Source of the DNA: Variovorax sp. MHTC-1
GTDB taxonomy: Bacteria; Pseudomonadota; Gammaproteobacteria; Burkholderiales; Burkholderiaceae_C
Length of the DNA: 64,000 nucleotides
Reading direction: 5' to 3'
Assembly (NCBI RefSeq): GCF_003984645.1
Contig: NZ_RWKI01000016.1
Location: 46,621 to 110,620, forward strand
Shown: piece by piece, positions 1 to 9,004 of the stretch
Position numbering within the stretch: position 1 is the stretch's first letter
Layout of the letters: the number at the start of each line of letters is the position of its first letter
Program-made: the position numbers and the translations under genes
The notes under the pieces: generated by a model
Database searches by the model: none
Told to the model about the DNA's origin: nothing
The model's input: only the letters and a program-made list of their open reading frames with translations

Positions 1-92
1 CAGTCTTGCGGTTTCGCACCGTATCGGCGACCGGCTCCCGGCATGCGCCTGATACTGCGGTGACGTTCGGAACGTGAGACGCGCTCCACGAC

Positions 93-362
93 TAGGGCCT
101 GTTAACGCTATTTGCGGGGTCGCGAAGGCCTGCCAGGGCGGGCCAATCAAGGCGCGCGACGCCGTGCGTGCGTCGGCACGCACAAGGAGCGCAACGCCGA
201 GTGGCGCGCCCTGGCAGGCCTTCCCTTCGGGTTGCCCAGCCAAGGGGCCGTCTGCGGCGTTGCCCGCGCTTACAAGGCGCAAGCCTTGCTGCGCACGGGC
301 GCCTTGCATCCAGCCCCTTGGCTGGGCAACGCGATCCCCGCAAATAGCGTTAACAGGCCCTA
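93..362. mobile_element. MITE-like element, copy 1 (266 bp plus TA flanks)
   Basis: Non-coding element at 95-360 with perfect 25-bp terminal inverted repeats (95-119 and 336-360, beginning GGGCCTGTTAACGC). Inside are two large hairpins placed head to tail: a 17-bp perfect stem (124-140 with 207-223) and an 18-bp perfect stem (231-248 with 313-330). The first loop holds a further perfect 8-bp hairpin. TA flanks both ends (93-94, 361-362), within CTAG on each side. A near-identical copy lies in inverse orientation at 19329-19598, with about five or six substitutions by eye. There is no transposase, so it would need one supplied in trans. CTAG/YTAR targets suggest an IS5-family parent and TA alone suggests IS630/Tc1; the family is an inference. 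Confidence 0.85.
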
Positions 363-456
363 GGCCTTCGGACCTTTTTTGACGGGCGCCGCTCGACGAT
401 ATCGTCGTCTGCTAGTCCAGATCATCAACCGCACCGAACCTTCTTGAACGCGCCAG

Positions 457-1197
457 TCAACTATCGAGGGTGCTCAAGTTCGGTCTCGCGCCCGCCTCTG
501 ACGCCGGCGGGATGATGCCGGCAGATCGATTGAGTGCTGGAACATCAAGTACTCTCACGCCGCCATACTCGAGAGAAACGACCCCGGCGATTTGCAGGCG
601 CCTCAATGCACCGCTTACGATCTGACGAGACAAGCCGCACAGCTTTCCGAGTTCTTCCTGGGAGATTCGCACTTTGCAGTCGGCTGCCGGATTGAGAAGC
701 GGGTTGAGCAGACTCGCCAAACCGAATGCGACTTGCGCCGGCGTCTCTGCCATCCGTGCTTTCTCAACCAAGGAAATGAACTGCCCCAGCCGCGCATTGA
801 GCTGGGCGATCAGAAAGTGGTTGAAGGGGAGACTGTTCTCGTACAGCCAGAGGAAGGTCGAGCGCGGCATGAAGGCGATCCGGCTCTCCTGAAGAGCCAC
901 GATCTCGTACGGACGGGGCTCGTCTTTCAGTACAGATCCTTCGCCTAGCCAGCCGCCCTTCGATACCCCGATGAATGTGGTGGTGCGGCCATCGACCTCC
1001 ATGGTGTCGACCTTCACCATGCCGCTTACCACGCCGATCCAATGATCGGCAGGCGCCCCCTTCATCGTCACGATGGCGCCCGCATCGAAGCATCGGTCGA
1101 CGAGGCTCTGCTGCACAAGCAGCAGCTCTTGAGGCCTGAGTCCATTCGCCCATCTGGCGTCGCGCAAAAAGATCGAAAGTTCGGCATCGGCAGACAT
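457..1197 (-). CDS. Crp/Fnr family transcriptional regulator
   Basis: 246-aa protein with the two-domain Crp/Fnr layout. An N-terminal cyclic-nucleotide-binding-like beta barrel (about residues 20-140) includes the GWLGEGS segment in the position of the cAMP-pocket loop. A C-terminal winged helix-turn-helix (about 170-225) includes ISQEELGKLCGLSRQIVSG. There is no N-terminal cysteine cluster of the FNR iron-sulfur type, so oxygen sensing by a 4Fe-4S cluster is unlikely and the effector is unknown. It is transcribed divergently from the lipoprotein gene beginning at 1394, and the shared intergenic region is about 200 bp, so the lipoprotein is one possible target. Start ATG at 1197. Confidence 0.88.
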   Translation of the reverse strand: MSADAELSIFLRDARWANGLRPQELLLVQQSLVDRCFDAGAIVTMKGAPADHWIGVVSGMVKVDTMEVDGRTTTFIGVSKGGWLGEGSVLKDEPRPYEIVALQESRIAFMPRSTFLWLYENSLPFNHFLIAQLNARLGQFISLVEKARMAETPAQVAFGLASLLNPLLNPAADCKVRISQEELGKLCGLSRQIVSGALRRLQIAGVVSLEYGGVRVLDVPALNRSAGIIPPASEAGARPNLSTLDS

Positions 1198-1393
1198 GGT
1201 CGGACTCCCAGCAAGCGGAACTATTCTGCCCTGCCCGGTGCGGTTCCGCGGGAGCGCGCCGGCGATTTCGCCGCATCGAAGACATGGGACTTACCCTCGA
1301 AATGTCAACGCGGCAACAGACGGCAGATGTGTAGATCACTTCAATGCCGGTAGCGACGCGTCCTGAGCGTTGCCAACCTATACGGAGACGCTG

Positions 1394-3739
1394 ATGAAAC
1401 GCAACTTACCTACTGGATGGACAACAGCGCTGGCTGCAGCAGCCGCGCTGCTGGGCGGTTGCGGCGGGGGCGGCTCGGGGGGCTTCTTTCCGCCGGTGAA
1501 CCCGCCGGCTTCATCGACAGCCGTTCCGTCCGCCGTCAAGACACTTTCAAATCGCGCCGACCTCGTCAGCGACGGCGACGCCTACATTGAGGTGGTTGTG
1601 CCCGCCGGTTCGAGCGCCGCGGGCATCAAGGTCGACCTCAACGGCGCGGACGTGACATCGAAGTTCGCCATCCGATCGAGCGGCAGAATGCTGGGGGTGC
1701 TGACCGGGCTTAACAACGGCAGCAACACCGTTACCGCCACGGGTGCAAACGGCAAGGGGGCAAGGCTTTCGCTCACCAACCACCCTCGTGGCGGGCCGAT
1801 ATTCGCCGGCCCCCAGGTCAAGCCGTGGATCTGCGGCACGAAGGATGGGAAGGCAGTGATGCTTACCGTCGAAGGCACAGGTCTTTCCGACAGCGTTCCC
1901 ACGCGAGTCAACGGCCTTGACTCGGATCCTACGGACGACCAATGCAACGCCCCGGCCAAGTTCATCTACTACTACGAACCTCAGGCGAAGCAGGGCTCCG
2001 GCTGCACGCTGACGATATCGGGGGCCAATCCCTGCTTTGTCGAATACCAGCCCGCCGCGCGGCCTTCCAACGCGGAGATCGCCGACTTCACAAATGATCG
2101 CGGCGTTGTCGCGAAGCGGCTGCTGCGGCTCGAGAAAGGAACCTTCGGCCGCGGCACCTACTCCGTGCTCGCGTACTTCGATCCCGCCCAACCCTGGGAG
2201 CCCTGGGCTCCGCAGGCGGGCTGGAACGGCAAGCTTCACTGGAAGTTCGGGGCATCGGCATCCGGCAATCGATTCCAGCAAGACGCATCGCTGAGCCCGT
2301 TCGGCGGATTCGTATGGGATGAAAACGCGCTCGCAGCGGGTTTCATGGTCGCGAGTGCCCAGCTCACGAATCACAACGACAACAACAACGAACTGTTGGC
2401 GGCAGAGAACATGATGATGGTGAAGGAGCACATCATCGACACCTATGGCGAGATCCGGTACACGATGTCTGATGGCGGCTCCGGCGGATCGATGATGCAG
2501 ACGGTCATCGCCTCCGTGATGCCTGGGCTGCTTCAAGGCCTTCAAACAGGAGTGAGCTACCCGGACGCAGTGTCTACCTGGATCGAGACCAGAGACTGCG
2601 GACTGCTGGAACGCTACTATCAGACGCCGAGCGGCAGCGCTCTGGCCGATGCGGCGCGTGCCGCCGTCAATGGACACCCTTCGACCTACTGCAAGACCTG
2701 GAACAACTCGTTCATCAACCCGCAAAACCCGACTCTTCCAGCGAATTGCGGGGCCGGCTTTCCGGCATCTCTGGTCTATGTGCCCGGAACGCGCCCCAAC
2801 GGCGTTCGCTGCTCTATCCACGACATGATGATCGCGATCTTTGGTACGGTGACGGACATCGACGGCAGCATCAAGCCGAAACTTCCCTACGACAATACCG
2901 GCGTTCAATACGGCCTCAAGGCACTCCGAGAGGGCGCCATCACCGCGGAAGAGTTCGTTCAATTGAATGAAGGCATTGGTGCCTTTACCGCCGACATGGC
3001 ATGGACCGGAGGCGTGGTCACTGCGCCGACGGTCCCCGCCGCTCGATTCAGATCATCGCCTGATGTCTTTCCGCAGATCTATCGAAGTGGCCTGCACAGC
3101 AGTGCAAGGAATCTTGCCAAGGTTCCAATCATCGACCTTCGTCCTGAACTAGGAGCGGACATCCACATGACGTGGCGCAGCTTCCAGGCACGGGCGCGTC
3201 TGGATCAGGCAAATGGCGGGCATGGCAACCACATCCTTCGTGGCAGCAGCGGTTTCGGCGGGGCGGCACTTGCAGCGCAATCGTTCAGGATGATGGATCG
3301 CTGGCTCGCCTCTATCGAGGCGGACAAGAGCCCCGCGTCCCTCGAGACAAAAGTTCTTGCCAACAAGCCTGCCGATGCCAAGGATGGCTGCTTCGCAACA
3401 CCGGGCGGCACCGATGCGGAGCTGGCGGCAGAGCTTGCATTGAACGACCCGGCTTGCCCATTGAGGCCCACGCTTTCGCCGCGCCAGGTTGCAGGAGGCC
3501 CCGTGTCCGAGGACATCTATCAATGTCAGCTCAAGCCCCTGACCCTTGCTGACCCTGACTACGGCGCCACCGTGTTTTCGCCGGCGCAACAGGCCAGACT
3601 GGCGGCGGTCTTGCCGCTCGGCGTTTGCGACTGGTCAAAGCCGGGCGTCGGCCAAACCCCTGAATGGCAGTTCACCAACTTCAACGCTGGACCGAGTGGC
3701 GTGCCGATCGGTCCCGAGCCGAGTTCAGTGGCCTTCTGA
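1394..3739 (+). CDS. DUF6351-family secreted lipoprotein, putative hydrolase
   Basis: 781 aa from ATG 1394, preceded by GGAG at 1383-1386; an in-frame TTG at 1370 has no such site. The N-terminus MKRNLPTGW plus a hydrophobic stretch ends in a lipobox (LLGGC), followed by a Gly-rich linker, so it is probably a lipid-anchored envelope protein. The segment GPQVKPWICGT near residue 140 is typical of DUF6351. A GGSGGS motif around residues 361-366 resembles a nucleophile elbow of tannase/feruloyl-esterase-like alpha/beta hydrolases, with Ser363 the best candidate. A hydrolase role, perhaps on esters or polyesters, is an inference from the fold; the substrate is unknown. It stands alone, divergent from the Crp/Fnr gene. 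Confidence 0.75.
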   Translation: MKRNLPTGWTTALAAAAALLGGCGGGGSGGFFPPVNPPASSTAVPSAVKTLSNRADLVSDGDAYIEVVVPAGSSAAGIKVDLNGADVTSKFAIRSSGRMLGVLTGLNNGSNTVTATGANGKGARLSLTNHPRGGPIFAGPQVKPWICGTKDGKAVMLTVEGTGLSDSVPTRVNGLDSDPTDDQCNAPAKFIYYYEPQAKQGSGCTLTISGANPCFVEYQPAARPSNAEIADFTNDRGVVAKRLLRLEKGTFGRGTYSVLAYFDPAQPWEPWAPQAGWNGKLHWKFGASASGNRFQQDASLSPFGGFVWDENALAAGFMVASAQLTNHNDNNNELLAAENMMMVKEHIIDTYGEIRYTMSDGGSGGSMMQTVIASVMPGLLQGLQTGVSYPDAVSTWIETRDCGLLERYYQTPSGSALADAARAAVNGHPSTYCKTWNNSFINPQNPTLPANCGAGFPASLVYVPGTRPNGVRCSIHDMMIAIFGTVTDIDGSIKPKLPYDNTGVQYGLKALREGAITAEEFVQLNEGIGAFTADMAWTGGVVTAPTVPAARFRSSPDVFPQIYRSGLHSSARNLAKVPIIDLRPELGADIHMTWRSFQARARLDQANGGHGNHILRGSSGFGGAALAAQSFRMMDRWLASIEADKSPASLETKVLANKPADAKDGCFATPGGTDAELAAELALNDPACPLRPTLSPRQVAGGPVSEDIYQCQLKPLTLADPDYGATVFSPAQQARLAAVLPLGVCDWSKPGVGQTPEWQFTNFNAGPSGVPIGPEPSSVAF

Positions 3740-4171
3740 CCACCTGCCTGGGCATCGACTGGACCTCTCAGCAGGAAGCCTCAAGGCAACAATCGATTGC
3801 AGGCGGCGGGCCGCGCCGTGTTTCAGGGCATCCCGCTGCGGCGAGCTGTGCGCCCATGCGATCACAACCTGCTTTGTCGTTTGGAAGCTCTGGACTGAGA
3901 CCGGCGATATCGAAACCCTCGGCGTCGGCCTCGAGAACTTCCTGGCTGCCGCGGCCGCGGACCAGGTCGACTATTCAGATCAAGCGCAGCGAGTCGTGAA
4001 GGATGTTGTCGGGCACATCAGGGCAACTCAGCGTCGCGGCGAAACCGGCGTGCGCGGGCTCCTACGATGACCGATGCTGCCCTGCCGGCGAAGTCAGGAG
4101 CGCCGATGCGCTAAAAAGCGTCTTCCACACCGCAGTGAACTGCGCGACCTCCCGCCAATGCCCCTCGCTCG
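3740..4171. other. Intergenic region without a supported gene
   Basis: About 430 bases between the DUF6351 lipoprotein and the diacylglycerol-kinase-like gene. One open frame continues on the plus strand to 4070, but no family is recognisable, there is no credible start, and nothing repeats elsewhere in the window. No terminator hairpin with a T-run was seen. Confidence 0.5.
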
Positions 4172-5131
4172 ATGACCCCGCTCGCCATCGCCCTCCATCC
4201 GCCACTGCTCATCGTGCTGAACGCCGGTTCGGGCAATGGCGCGGCCGGCGACGCCCGTCGGGCCATCGAATCCGGCTGCGCCGCAGCGGGCCGCGAGCAC
4301 CGCATCTACGAGGTTGACGGCCCCCGCGCCCTGCAGGCGTGTGCACGCGAGGCGGTCGAGAGCGCCCGCGCATCCCAGGGCGTGGTGGTGGCTGCGGGCG
4401 GTGACGGCACCATCAACGCGGTGGCGCAGGCCGCGCTGGGCAGCGGCTGCGCGTTCGGCGTGCTGCCGCAGGGCACCTTCAACTACTTCAGCCGCACGCA
4501 TGGCATTCCGAGCGATACCGGCCAGGCGCTGCAGGTGCTGCTGAACGAAGTGCCGCGCGCCGTTCAGGTGGGCCTGGTCAACGACCGGGTGTTCCTGGTC
4601 AACGCGAGCCTCGGCCTCTATGCCAAGCTGTTGGAAGACCGCGAAGCCTTCAAGGCCCAATACGGCCGGCATCGCTGGGTGGCCTTCTGGTCGGGGCTGC
4701 TCACGCTGGTGCGCGGCCACCGGCCGTGGTACCTCCACATGTCGTGGCACGGGCAGCAGCGCGACATCCGCACCCAGACCCTGTTCGTGGCCAACAACGC
4801 GCTGCAACTGCACCAGGTCGGCCTGCCCGAAGCCGATGCCCCGGAGCGGGGGCAGCTGGCGGCCGTCGCCCTCAAGCCGCTGGGCGTCTTTGCGATGCTC
4901 GGACTGCTCGCGCGCGGTGCGCTCGGCCGACTCGGCGAGGTCGACGGCGTGCTGAGCTTTCCCTTCGAGTCGATGACGGTGCGGCCGATGCGCAGCCGCC
5001 GTCGCGTCAAGGTCGCGACCGATGGCGAGATCGGCTGGCTCGAGATGCCGCTTCACTTCCGCGTCTCGCCCGAGCCGCTGTGGCTGGTGCGTCCGGCGGT
5101 CTCGCCGGAGCTGGAGGTCACGCGCCAATGA
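4172..5131 (+). CDS. Diacylglycerol kinase family lipid kinase
   Basis: 319 aa. The DAGK catalytic domain is clear: LLIVLNAGSGNG near the N-terminus (phosphate-binding NAGSG), VVAAGGDGTINAVAQ around residue 74 (the GGDGT nucleotide-binding motif) and GVLPQGTFNYFSR around residue 97 (in place of the common PLGTxNxxA). The family transfers phosphate from ATP to diacylglycerol, sphingosine-like lipids or related substrates at the cytoplasmic membrane face. It heads a tightly coupled operon, its stop overlapping the ATG of the metallophosphoesterase (ATGA), with a PAP2 phosphatase third. This context suggests lipid phosphorylation and dephosphorylation. The exact lipid is not predictable. The start at 4172 gives a short lead before the first beta strand; a later start is possible. 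Confidence 0.85.
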   Translation: MTPLAIALHPPLLIVLNAGSGNGAAGDARRAIESGCAAAGREHRIYEVDGPRALQACAREAVESARASQGVVVAAGGDGTINAVAQAALGSGCAFGVLPQGTFNYFSRTHGIPSDTGQALQVLLNEVPRAVQVGLVNDRVFLVNASLGLYAKLLEDREAFKAQYGRHRWVAFWSGLLTLVRGHRPWYLHMSWHGQQRDIRTQTLFVANNALQLHQVGLPEADAPERGQLAAVALKPLGVFAMLGLLARGALGRLGEVDGVLSFPFESMTVRPMRSRRRVKVATDGEIGWLEMPLHFRVSPEPLWLVRPAVSPELEVTRQ

Positions 5132-5958
5132 GCGTGCTGCTGCAGATCTCCGACACGCACTTCGGCACCGAGCAGGGACCGGTGATGCAGGCCCTCGAGC
5201 AGCTCGCGCGCGCGCAGCGGCCCGAGCTGGTGGTGCTGTCGGGCGATATCACGCAGCGCGCCACGCGGGGCCAGTTTCGTGCGGCTCGTGCCTTCGTCGA
5301 TCGGCTCGGCGCGCCGGCAGTACTGGCTATTCCGGGAAACCACGACATTCCGCTGTTCGCGCTCGGCACGCGGCTGCTGGACCCTTACGGCCGCTACCGG
5401 GAAGCCTTCGGTCCGGAGCTGGAACCCGAGTTCGAGTCGGCCCACTGCATGGTCGTAGCGGTCAATACCACGCGCTGGTACCGTCACGAGGACGGTGAGG
5501 TCTCGGCCGCGCAGATCGAGCGCGTGGCGGCGCGGCTGGCGGGCGCCACGGCGCAGCAGCTGCGTGTGGTGGTGGTGCACCAGCCACTGGCAGTGACCTT
5601 GCCCGAAGATGCGAAGAACCGCCTGCATGGACGCGATGCTGCCGTGCCGCGCTGGGCCGCGGCAGGGGCGGATCTGGTGCTCGGCGGACACATCCACTTG
5701 CCTTTCGTGCGGCCGCTGCACGAGGCCTTTCCCGATTGCACGCGTGCACTGTGGGCGATCCAGGCCGGCACGGCGGTGTCCTCTCGGGTACGCCGCGGGG
5801 CACCCAATTCGGTCAACCTGATTCGCTGCACCGACCGCCTTTCGCGCCATTGCGTGATAGAGCGCTGGGACTGCGCAGCCGACGGGGCGCGCTTCGAGAT
5901 CGCGGCCACCCACACCCTCGCGCTTGCCGAGGCGCCGGCGTCGAAGCATGCCGGTTGA
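5128..5958 (+). CDS. Metallophosphoesterase (calcineurin-like)
   Basis: 276 aa starting at ATG 5128, which overlaps the stop of the kinase gene; the frame is open further upstream but only as a shadow of that gene. All signature blocks are present in order: QISDTHFG (DxH), VVLSGDITQRA (GD), AIPGNHDIPL (GNHD), a central VVVVHQP histidine and LVLGGHIHLPF (GGHxH). This gives a complete binuclear metal site of the class III cyclic-nucleotide phosphodiesterase/CpdA-like type. No signal peptide is visible, so it is probably cytoplasmic. Its place between a lipid kinase and a PAP2 phosphatase suggests a phosphoester substrate in the same pathway, such as a lyso- or glycero-phospholipid product, but that is an inference. 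Confidence 0.85.
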   Translation: MSVLLQISDTHFGTEQGPVMQALEQLARAQRPELVVLSGDITQRATRGQFRAARAFVDRLGAPAVLAIPGNHDIPLFALGTRLLDPYGRYREAFGPELEPEFESAHCMVVAVNTTRWYRHEDGEVSAAQIERVAARLAGATAQQLRVVVVHQPLAVTLPEDAKNRLHGRDAAVPRWAAAGADLVLGGHIHLPFVRPLHEAFPDCTRALWAIQAGTAVSSRVRRGAPNSVNLIRCTDRLSRHCVIERWDCAADGARFEIAATHTLALAEAPASKHAG

Positions 5959-6772
5959 GACATCGCCGCTGATCGGCTTCGCGCAGCAGCTGGGGCAGCA
6001 TGCGCTGGCCGCGTTCCTGGCCGGGCTGCTGGTGGCCGTGCTGGCGGGCGGGCTCGCCGGGGTGCTGCTGCGCTGGCGCGATGCGAGGAGAAGCCGGGCC
6101 GAGGCCGGCAGCGCGCCCACCTTCGCGTGGCTGCTCGCCGGCCTCGCTATCGGCTTCGCGCTGGTCCTCGGCACCGCGAGCCTGTTCGCTGCCATCGCCG
6201 ATCGGGTCGGCCCGGGTCGCACGATGGGCCTGGCCGACCAGGTGCTCGCCGATGCGATTGCGCAGCACACGCCTGCCGCCGCACTCCGTGCGTTCGGCCT
6301 GCTCACGCACTTCGGCGATCCGCTGGTGCTGGTCTTCCTCGGTGCGCTGGTGGTGTCGTGGCTGTGGCACAAGAGGGAGCGCCTGCTTGCCTTGGGCTGG
6401 GTGGTCGCGCTGTCAGGCAATGCCGTGCTAAATCCGCTGCTCAAGCAGGTGTTCGAGCGTGCGCGGCCGCTGCACGACGCCGCACTGGCGCAGGCCACCG
6501 GCTTCAGCTTTCCGAGCGGGCACAGCTCGGGCGCGATGGTGGCCTACGGCATGCTGCTCTACGTCCTGCTGCGCGTGCTGCCCGCCCGCTGGCATCCGGC
6601 TGCGGCGATGCTCGCGGTGGCACTGGTCGTGACCACCGCCTGCAGCCGTGTGTTCCTGCGGGTGCATTTTGCGAGCGACGTGGCAGCCGGCCTGCTCTCG
6701 GGCCTGTCGTGGCTATGTGTCTGCGTGGCGAGCCTGGAGTTCGCGAGACAACGGCGGCTCGCGAAACCCTGA
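5948..6772 (+). CDS. PAP2-family membrane phosphatase
   Basis: 274 aa from ATG 5948, overlapping the end of the metallophosphoesterase by 11 bases. Several hydrophobic segments are present, the first at residues 15-40. The PAP2 signature is complete: KQVFERARP (C1), FSFPSGHSSGAM (C2 PSGH) and SRVFLRVHFASDVAAG (C3 with catalytic His and Asp). Such integral membrane enzymes remove phosphate from phosphatidic acid, undecaprenyl pyrophosphate or similar lipids on the periplasmic side. Third gene of the kinase/phosphoesterase/phosphatase operon. An earlier in-frame ATG at 5924 would lengthen the overlap and add only a run of arginines, so it was not chosen. Confidence 0.87.
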   Translation: MPVETSPLIGFAQQLGQHALAAFLAGLLVAVLAGGLAGVLLRWRDARRSRAEAGSAPTFAWLLAGLAIGFALVLGTASLFAAIADRVGPGRTMGLADQVLADAIAQHTPAAALRAFGLLTHFGDPLVLVFLGALVVSWLWHKRERLLALGWVVALSGNAVLNPLLKQVFERARPLHDAALAQATGFSFPSGHSSGAMVAYGMLLYVLLRVLPARWHPAAAMLAVALVVTTACSRVFLRVHFASDVAAGLLSGLSWLCVCVASLEFARQRRLAKP

Positions 6773-6796
6773 GCGCATCGCGGCGCCTTGACGCCC

Positions 6797-6884
6797 TGCT
6801 CTTGCAGTCTGTTCTGAAATCTCCAGCGCGTCGTCGACCTCGATCCTCAGGTACCGGACCGTGCTTTCCAGCTTGGTGTGTCCT
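6797..6884 (-). pseudogene. Tyrosine-recombinase (integrase) C-terminal remnant
   Basis: On the minus strand the translation GHTKLESTVRYLRIEVDDAL continues to about EISEQTA. This is the familiar end of many phage-type integrases, with the GHxxxxxTxRYL block carrying the catalytic His and Tyr. Only about 30 residues survive; the upstream frame is lost. No attachment-site repeat or phage gene is nearby, so this is a leftover of a past insertion in the roughly 310-bp gap between the PAP2 gene and the cupin gene. The rest of the gap shows nothing. Confidence 0.65.
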
Positions 6885-7082
6885 GGTCCACTGCTCGGCC
6901 ATGGCAAATATCGCGTACCCGAAGCGAAGCTTCGAGAAAGTCCATGGCATGGGCGGCACGATCCACTGATGGACGCTCGCAATCACGCATATCTCACTTT
7001 TCCTGGTACCTGCTTCGGCATCAACGCGGCAGTGCTTTCTTTAGCATAGGCCCACCATCCGACCAATGCGAACAGGTTTCAC

Positions 7083-7436
7083 ATGTCCAAGCTTCTTGTC
7101 CCCTTCGACTTCGACCAACTCGGCGAGCCGCGTGAATACCGCCCGCCGGCGGAACGCGTCATCGAGGGCGATGTCGTATGCCGCAACTGGGACATCGACA
7201 GTGCGAAAGACGGCAAGGTGCGTGCGGGTGTGTTCGAGTCGACAGTCGGCGTCAATCACTCCATCAAAGGAGACACGTGGGAGTTCTGCCTGATCCTTTC
7301 TGGCGTGGTGGAGATCACGGAGCAAGGTCAACCTCCGTTGACCTACAAGGCCGGCGACTGCTTCATCATGAAGCCGGGCTATGTCGGGACGTGGCGCACC
7401 ATCGAAACCGTCCGCAAGGTGTGGGTTACCGCCTGA
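7083..7436 (+). CDS. Cupin-domain protein
   Basis: 117-aa single-domain cupin. GVNHSIKGDTWEFCLILSG carries the first cupin motif (His and Glu ligands) and AGDCFIMKPGYVGTW the second, as in the DUF861/ureidoglycine-aminohydrolase-like small cupins. It is the first gene of a five-gene plus-strand run ending at 12569, followed 52 bp later by an aldehyde dehydrogenase. Small cupins of this kind often accompany amine or amino-acid oxidation operons as ligand-binding or isomerase-like accessory proteins, but no enzymatic role can be fixed here. The ATG at 7083 follows TTTCAC with only a weak ribosome site (AACAGG). Confidence 0.82.
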   Translation: MSKLLVPFDFDQLGEPREYRPPAERVIEGDVVCRNWDIDSAKDGKVRAGVFESTVGVNHSIKGDTWEFCLILSGVVEITEQGQPPLTYKAGDCFIMKPGYVGTWRTIETVRKVWVTA

Positions 7437-7488
7437 CCGGAAAGTGCTCTGTTGACAGCCAACCTATCCATGGACGGAAAGCTTGACC

Positions 7489-8928
7489 ATGGCAGCCGAT
7501 AAGCACAGCTGGGAGGACTCCCGTTTTTACATTGATGGGTCCTGGCAGGACCGTACCCGTGCCGCAAGCATCGCGGTCGTCGATCCGTTTTCCGAAGAGA
7601 TCGTTGGGCATGTCGCAGCCGGTTCGTCGATGGATGTCGACCTTGCCGTCGCTGCAGCCCGACGCGCTTTTGAAACGTTCTCACGAAGCACGGTCGACGA
7701 GCGGCTTGCGCTGCTGGGCCGAATTCTGGCGCTGCTGGAAGAGCGTGCGGAACTGTTCGCGCAAGCCATCGTGACGGAGATGGGCGCGCCCATTGGATTC
7801 GCCAGAACCGCCCATGTGCCTTTTGCGATCGCGCATGTTCGCGCTCAGATGGAAGTGCTGCAACGCTACAAATTTCTTTCCATCGAGGGCGGCATCGCTA
7901 TTTCGAAAGAGCCGATCGGCGTATGCGCGCTGATCACGCCATGGAATTGGCCGCTGTATCAGCTCACCGCCAAGGTCGCGCCGGCGATCGCTGCCGGCTG
8001 CACGATTGTCCTGAAGCCCAGCGAACTGTCGCCGTACAGCGCGCAGCTCTTCGCGCAAGTGATGCACGATGCCGGCGCGCCGCCCGGTGTGTTCAACCTG
8101 GTCGGTGGCACGGGTGAGGTCGTCGGTGCCGCGTTGGCGGCGCATCCCGATATCGACATGATCTCCATCACAGGATCGACCCGTGCGGGTGTCCTCGTGG
8201 CCCAGGCGGCTGCGGTGACGGTCAAGCGCGTCGTGCAGGAATTGGGCGGCAAGTCGCCTAACTTGTTTCTCGACGACGCTGATTTCGAACAAGGAGTAGC
8301 AAAGGGCGTGCTGGCAGGAATGCGCAACGCAGGCCAGTCATGCAGTGCACCGACGCGGATGCTAGTGCCCGCGTCGCGCCTGGCCGAGGTGGAAGCATTG
8401 GCAGTTGCAGCCGCGGCTGGTATCACGGTCGGTGATCCGCGCAATGAAAAGACATCGATGGGTCCGATTGCGAATGCCGCGCAATACGCAAGGGTGCAGG
8501 CGATGATCGCCAGCGGAATCGACGACGGCGCCAAGCTGATCTGCGGCGGTCTGGGCAGGCCTGTCGGTTTGGCGCAAGGCTACTTTGTTCGGCCGACGGT
8601 GTTTTCCGATGTGACGCCCGATATGAGAGTGGCGCGGGAAGAGATATTCGGCCCCGTGCTGGTCATCATGCCTTACCAAGATGAGGCTGAAGCCATCGCG
8701 ATTGCGAACGATACGGTCTATGGTCTCAGTGCAAGCGTGCAGTCTGGTGACCGGGAGCGGGCACAGCGGGTGGCGGCGCAGCTCCGCGCCGGCCAAGTGC
8801 ATATCAACTACCCGGCATGGAGCAGCCATGCCCCGTTCGGCGGATACAAGCGGTCAGGCAACGGCCGCGAATACGGTGTTCACGGGCTCGAGGAATATCT
8901 TGAAACCAAGGCAGTCATTGGCTATTGA
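7489..8928 (+). CDS. NAD(P)-dependent aldehyde dehydrogenase
   Basis: 479 aa from ATG 7489; an in-frame TTG six bases earlier is less likely. Catalytic residues are in place: Glu251 in VVQELGGKSPNL and Cys285 in GQSCSAPTRM. The cofactor-binding loop TPWNWPLYQL and SITGSTRAG are typical. It oxidises an aldehyde to the acid in the cytoplasm. Lying between a cupin and two FAD-dependent amine/amino-acid oxidoreductases, the expected substrate is the amino- or acyl-aldehyde released by one of them, as in the Puu polyamine pathway (PuuB then PuuC). No gamma-glutamyl ligase (PuuA) or hydrolase (PuuD) is in the operon, so a direct Puu equivalence is not shown. Confidence 0.88.
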   Translation: MAADKHSWEDSRFYIDGSWQDRTRAASIAVVDPFSEEIVGHVAAGSSMDVDLAVAAARRAFETFSRSTVDERLALLGRILALLEERAELFAQAIVTEMGAPIGFARTAHVPFAIAHVRAQMEVLQRYKFLSIEGGIAISKEPIGVCALITPWNWPLYQLTAKVAPAIAAGCTIVLKPSELSPYSAQLFAQVMHDAGAPPGVFNLVGGTGEVVGAALAAHPDIDMISITGSTRAGVLVAQAAAVTVKRVVQELGGKSPNLFLDDADFEQGVAKGVLAGMRNAGQSCSAPTRMLVPASRLAEVEALAVAAAAGITVGDPRNEKTSMGPIANAAQYARVQAMIASGIDDGAKLICGGLGRPVGLAQGYFVRPTVFSDVTPDMRVAREEIFGPVLVIMPYQDEAEAIAIANDTVYGLSASVQSGDRERAQRVAAQLRAGQVHINYPAWSSHAPFGGYKRSGNGREYGVHGLEEYLETKAVIGY

Positions 8929-9004
8929 TCTCGCCTCCAAGATCTGTCGACAAGTGAAAGCAAACATGTTTTCAGTTCACTGACCCTTAACGGACATCCC
9001 GCGA

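Noticed and set aside
3546..4070. A plus-strand open frame after the DUF6351 gene.
   Set aside because: It overlaps the real gene's 3' end in another frame and has no start, ribosome site or recognisable family.
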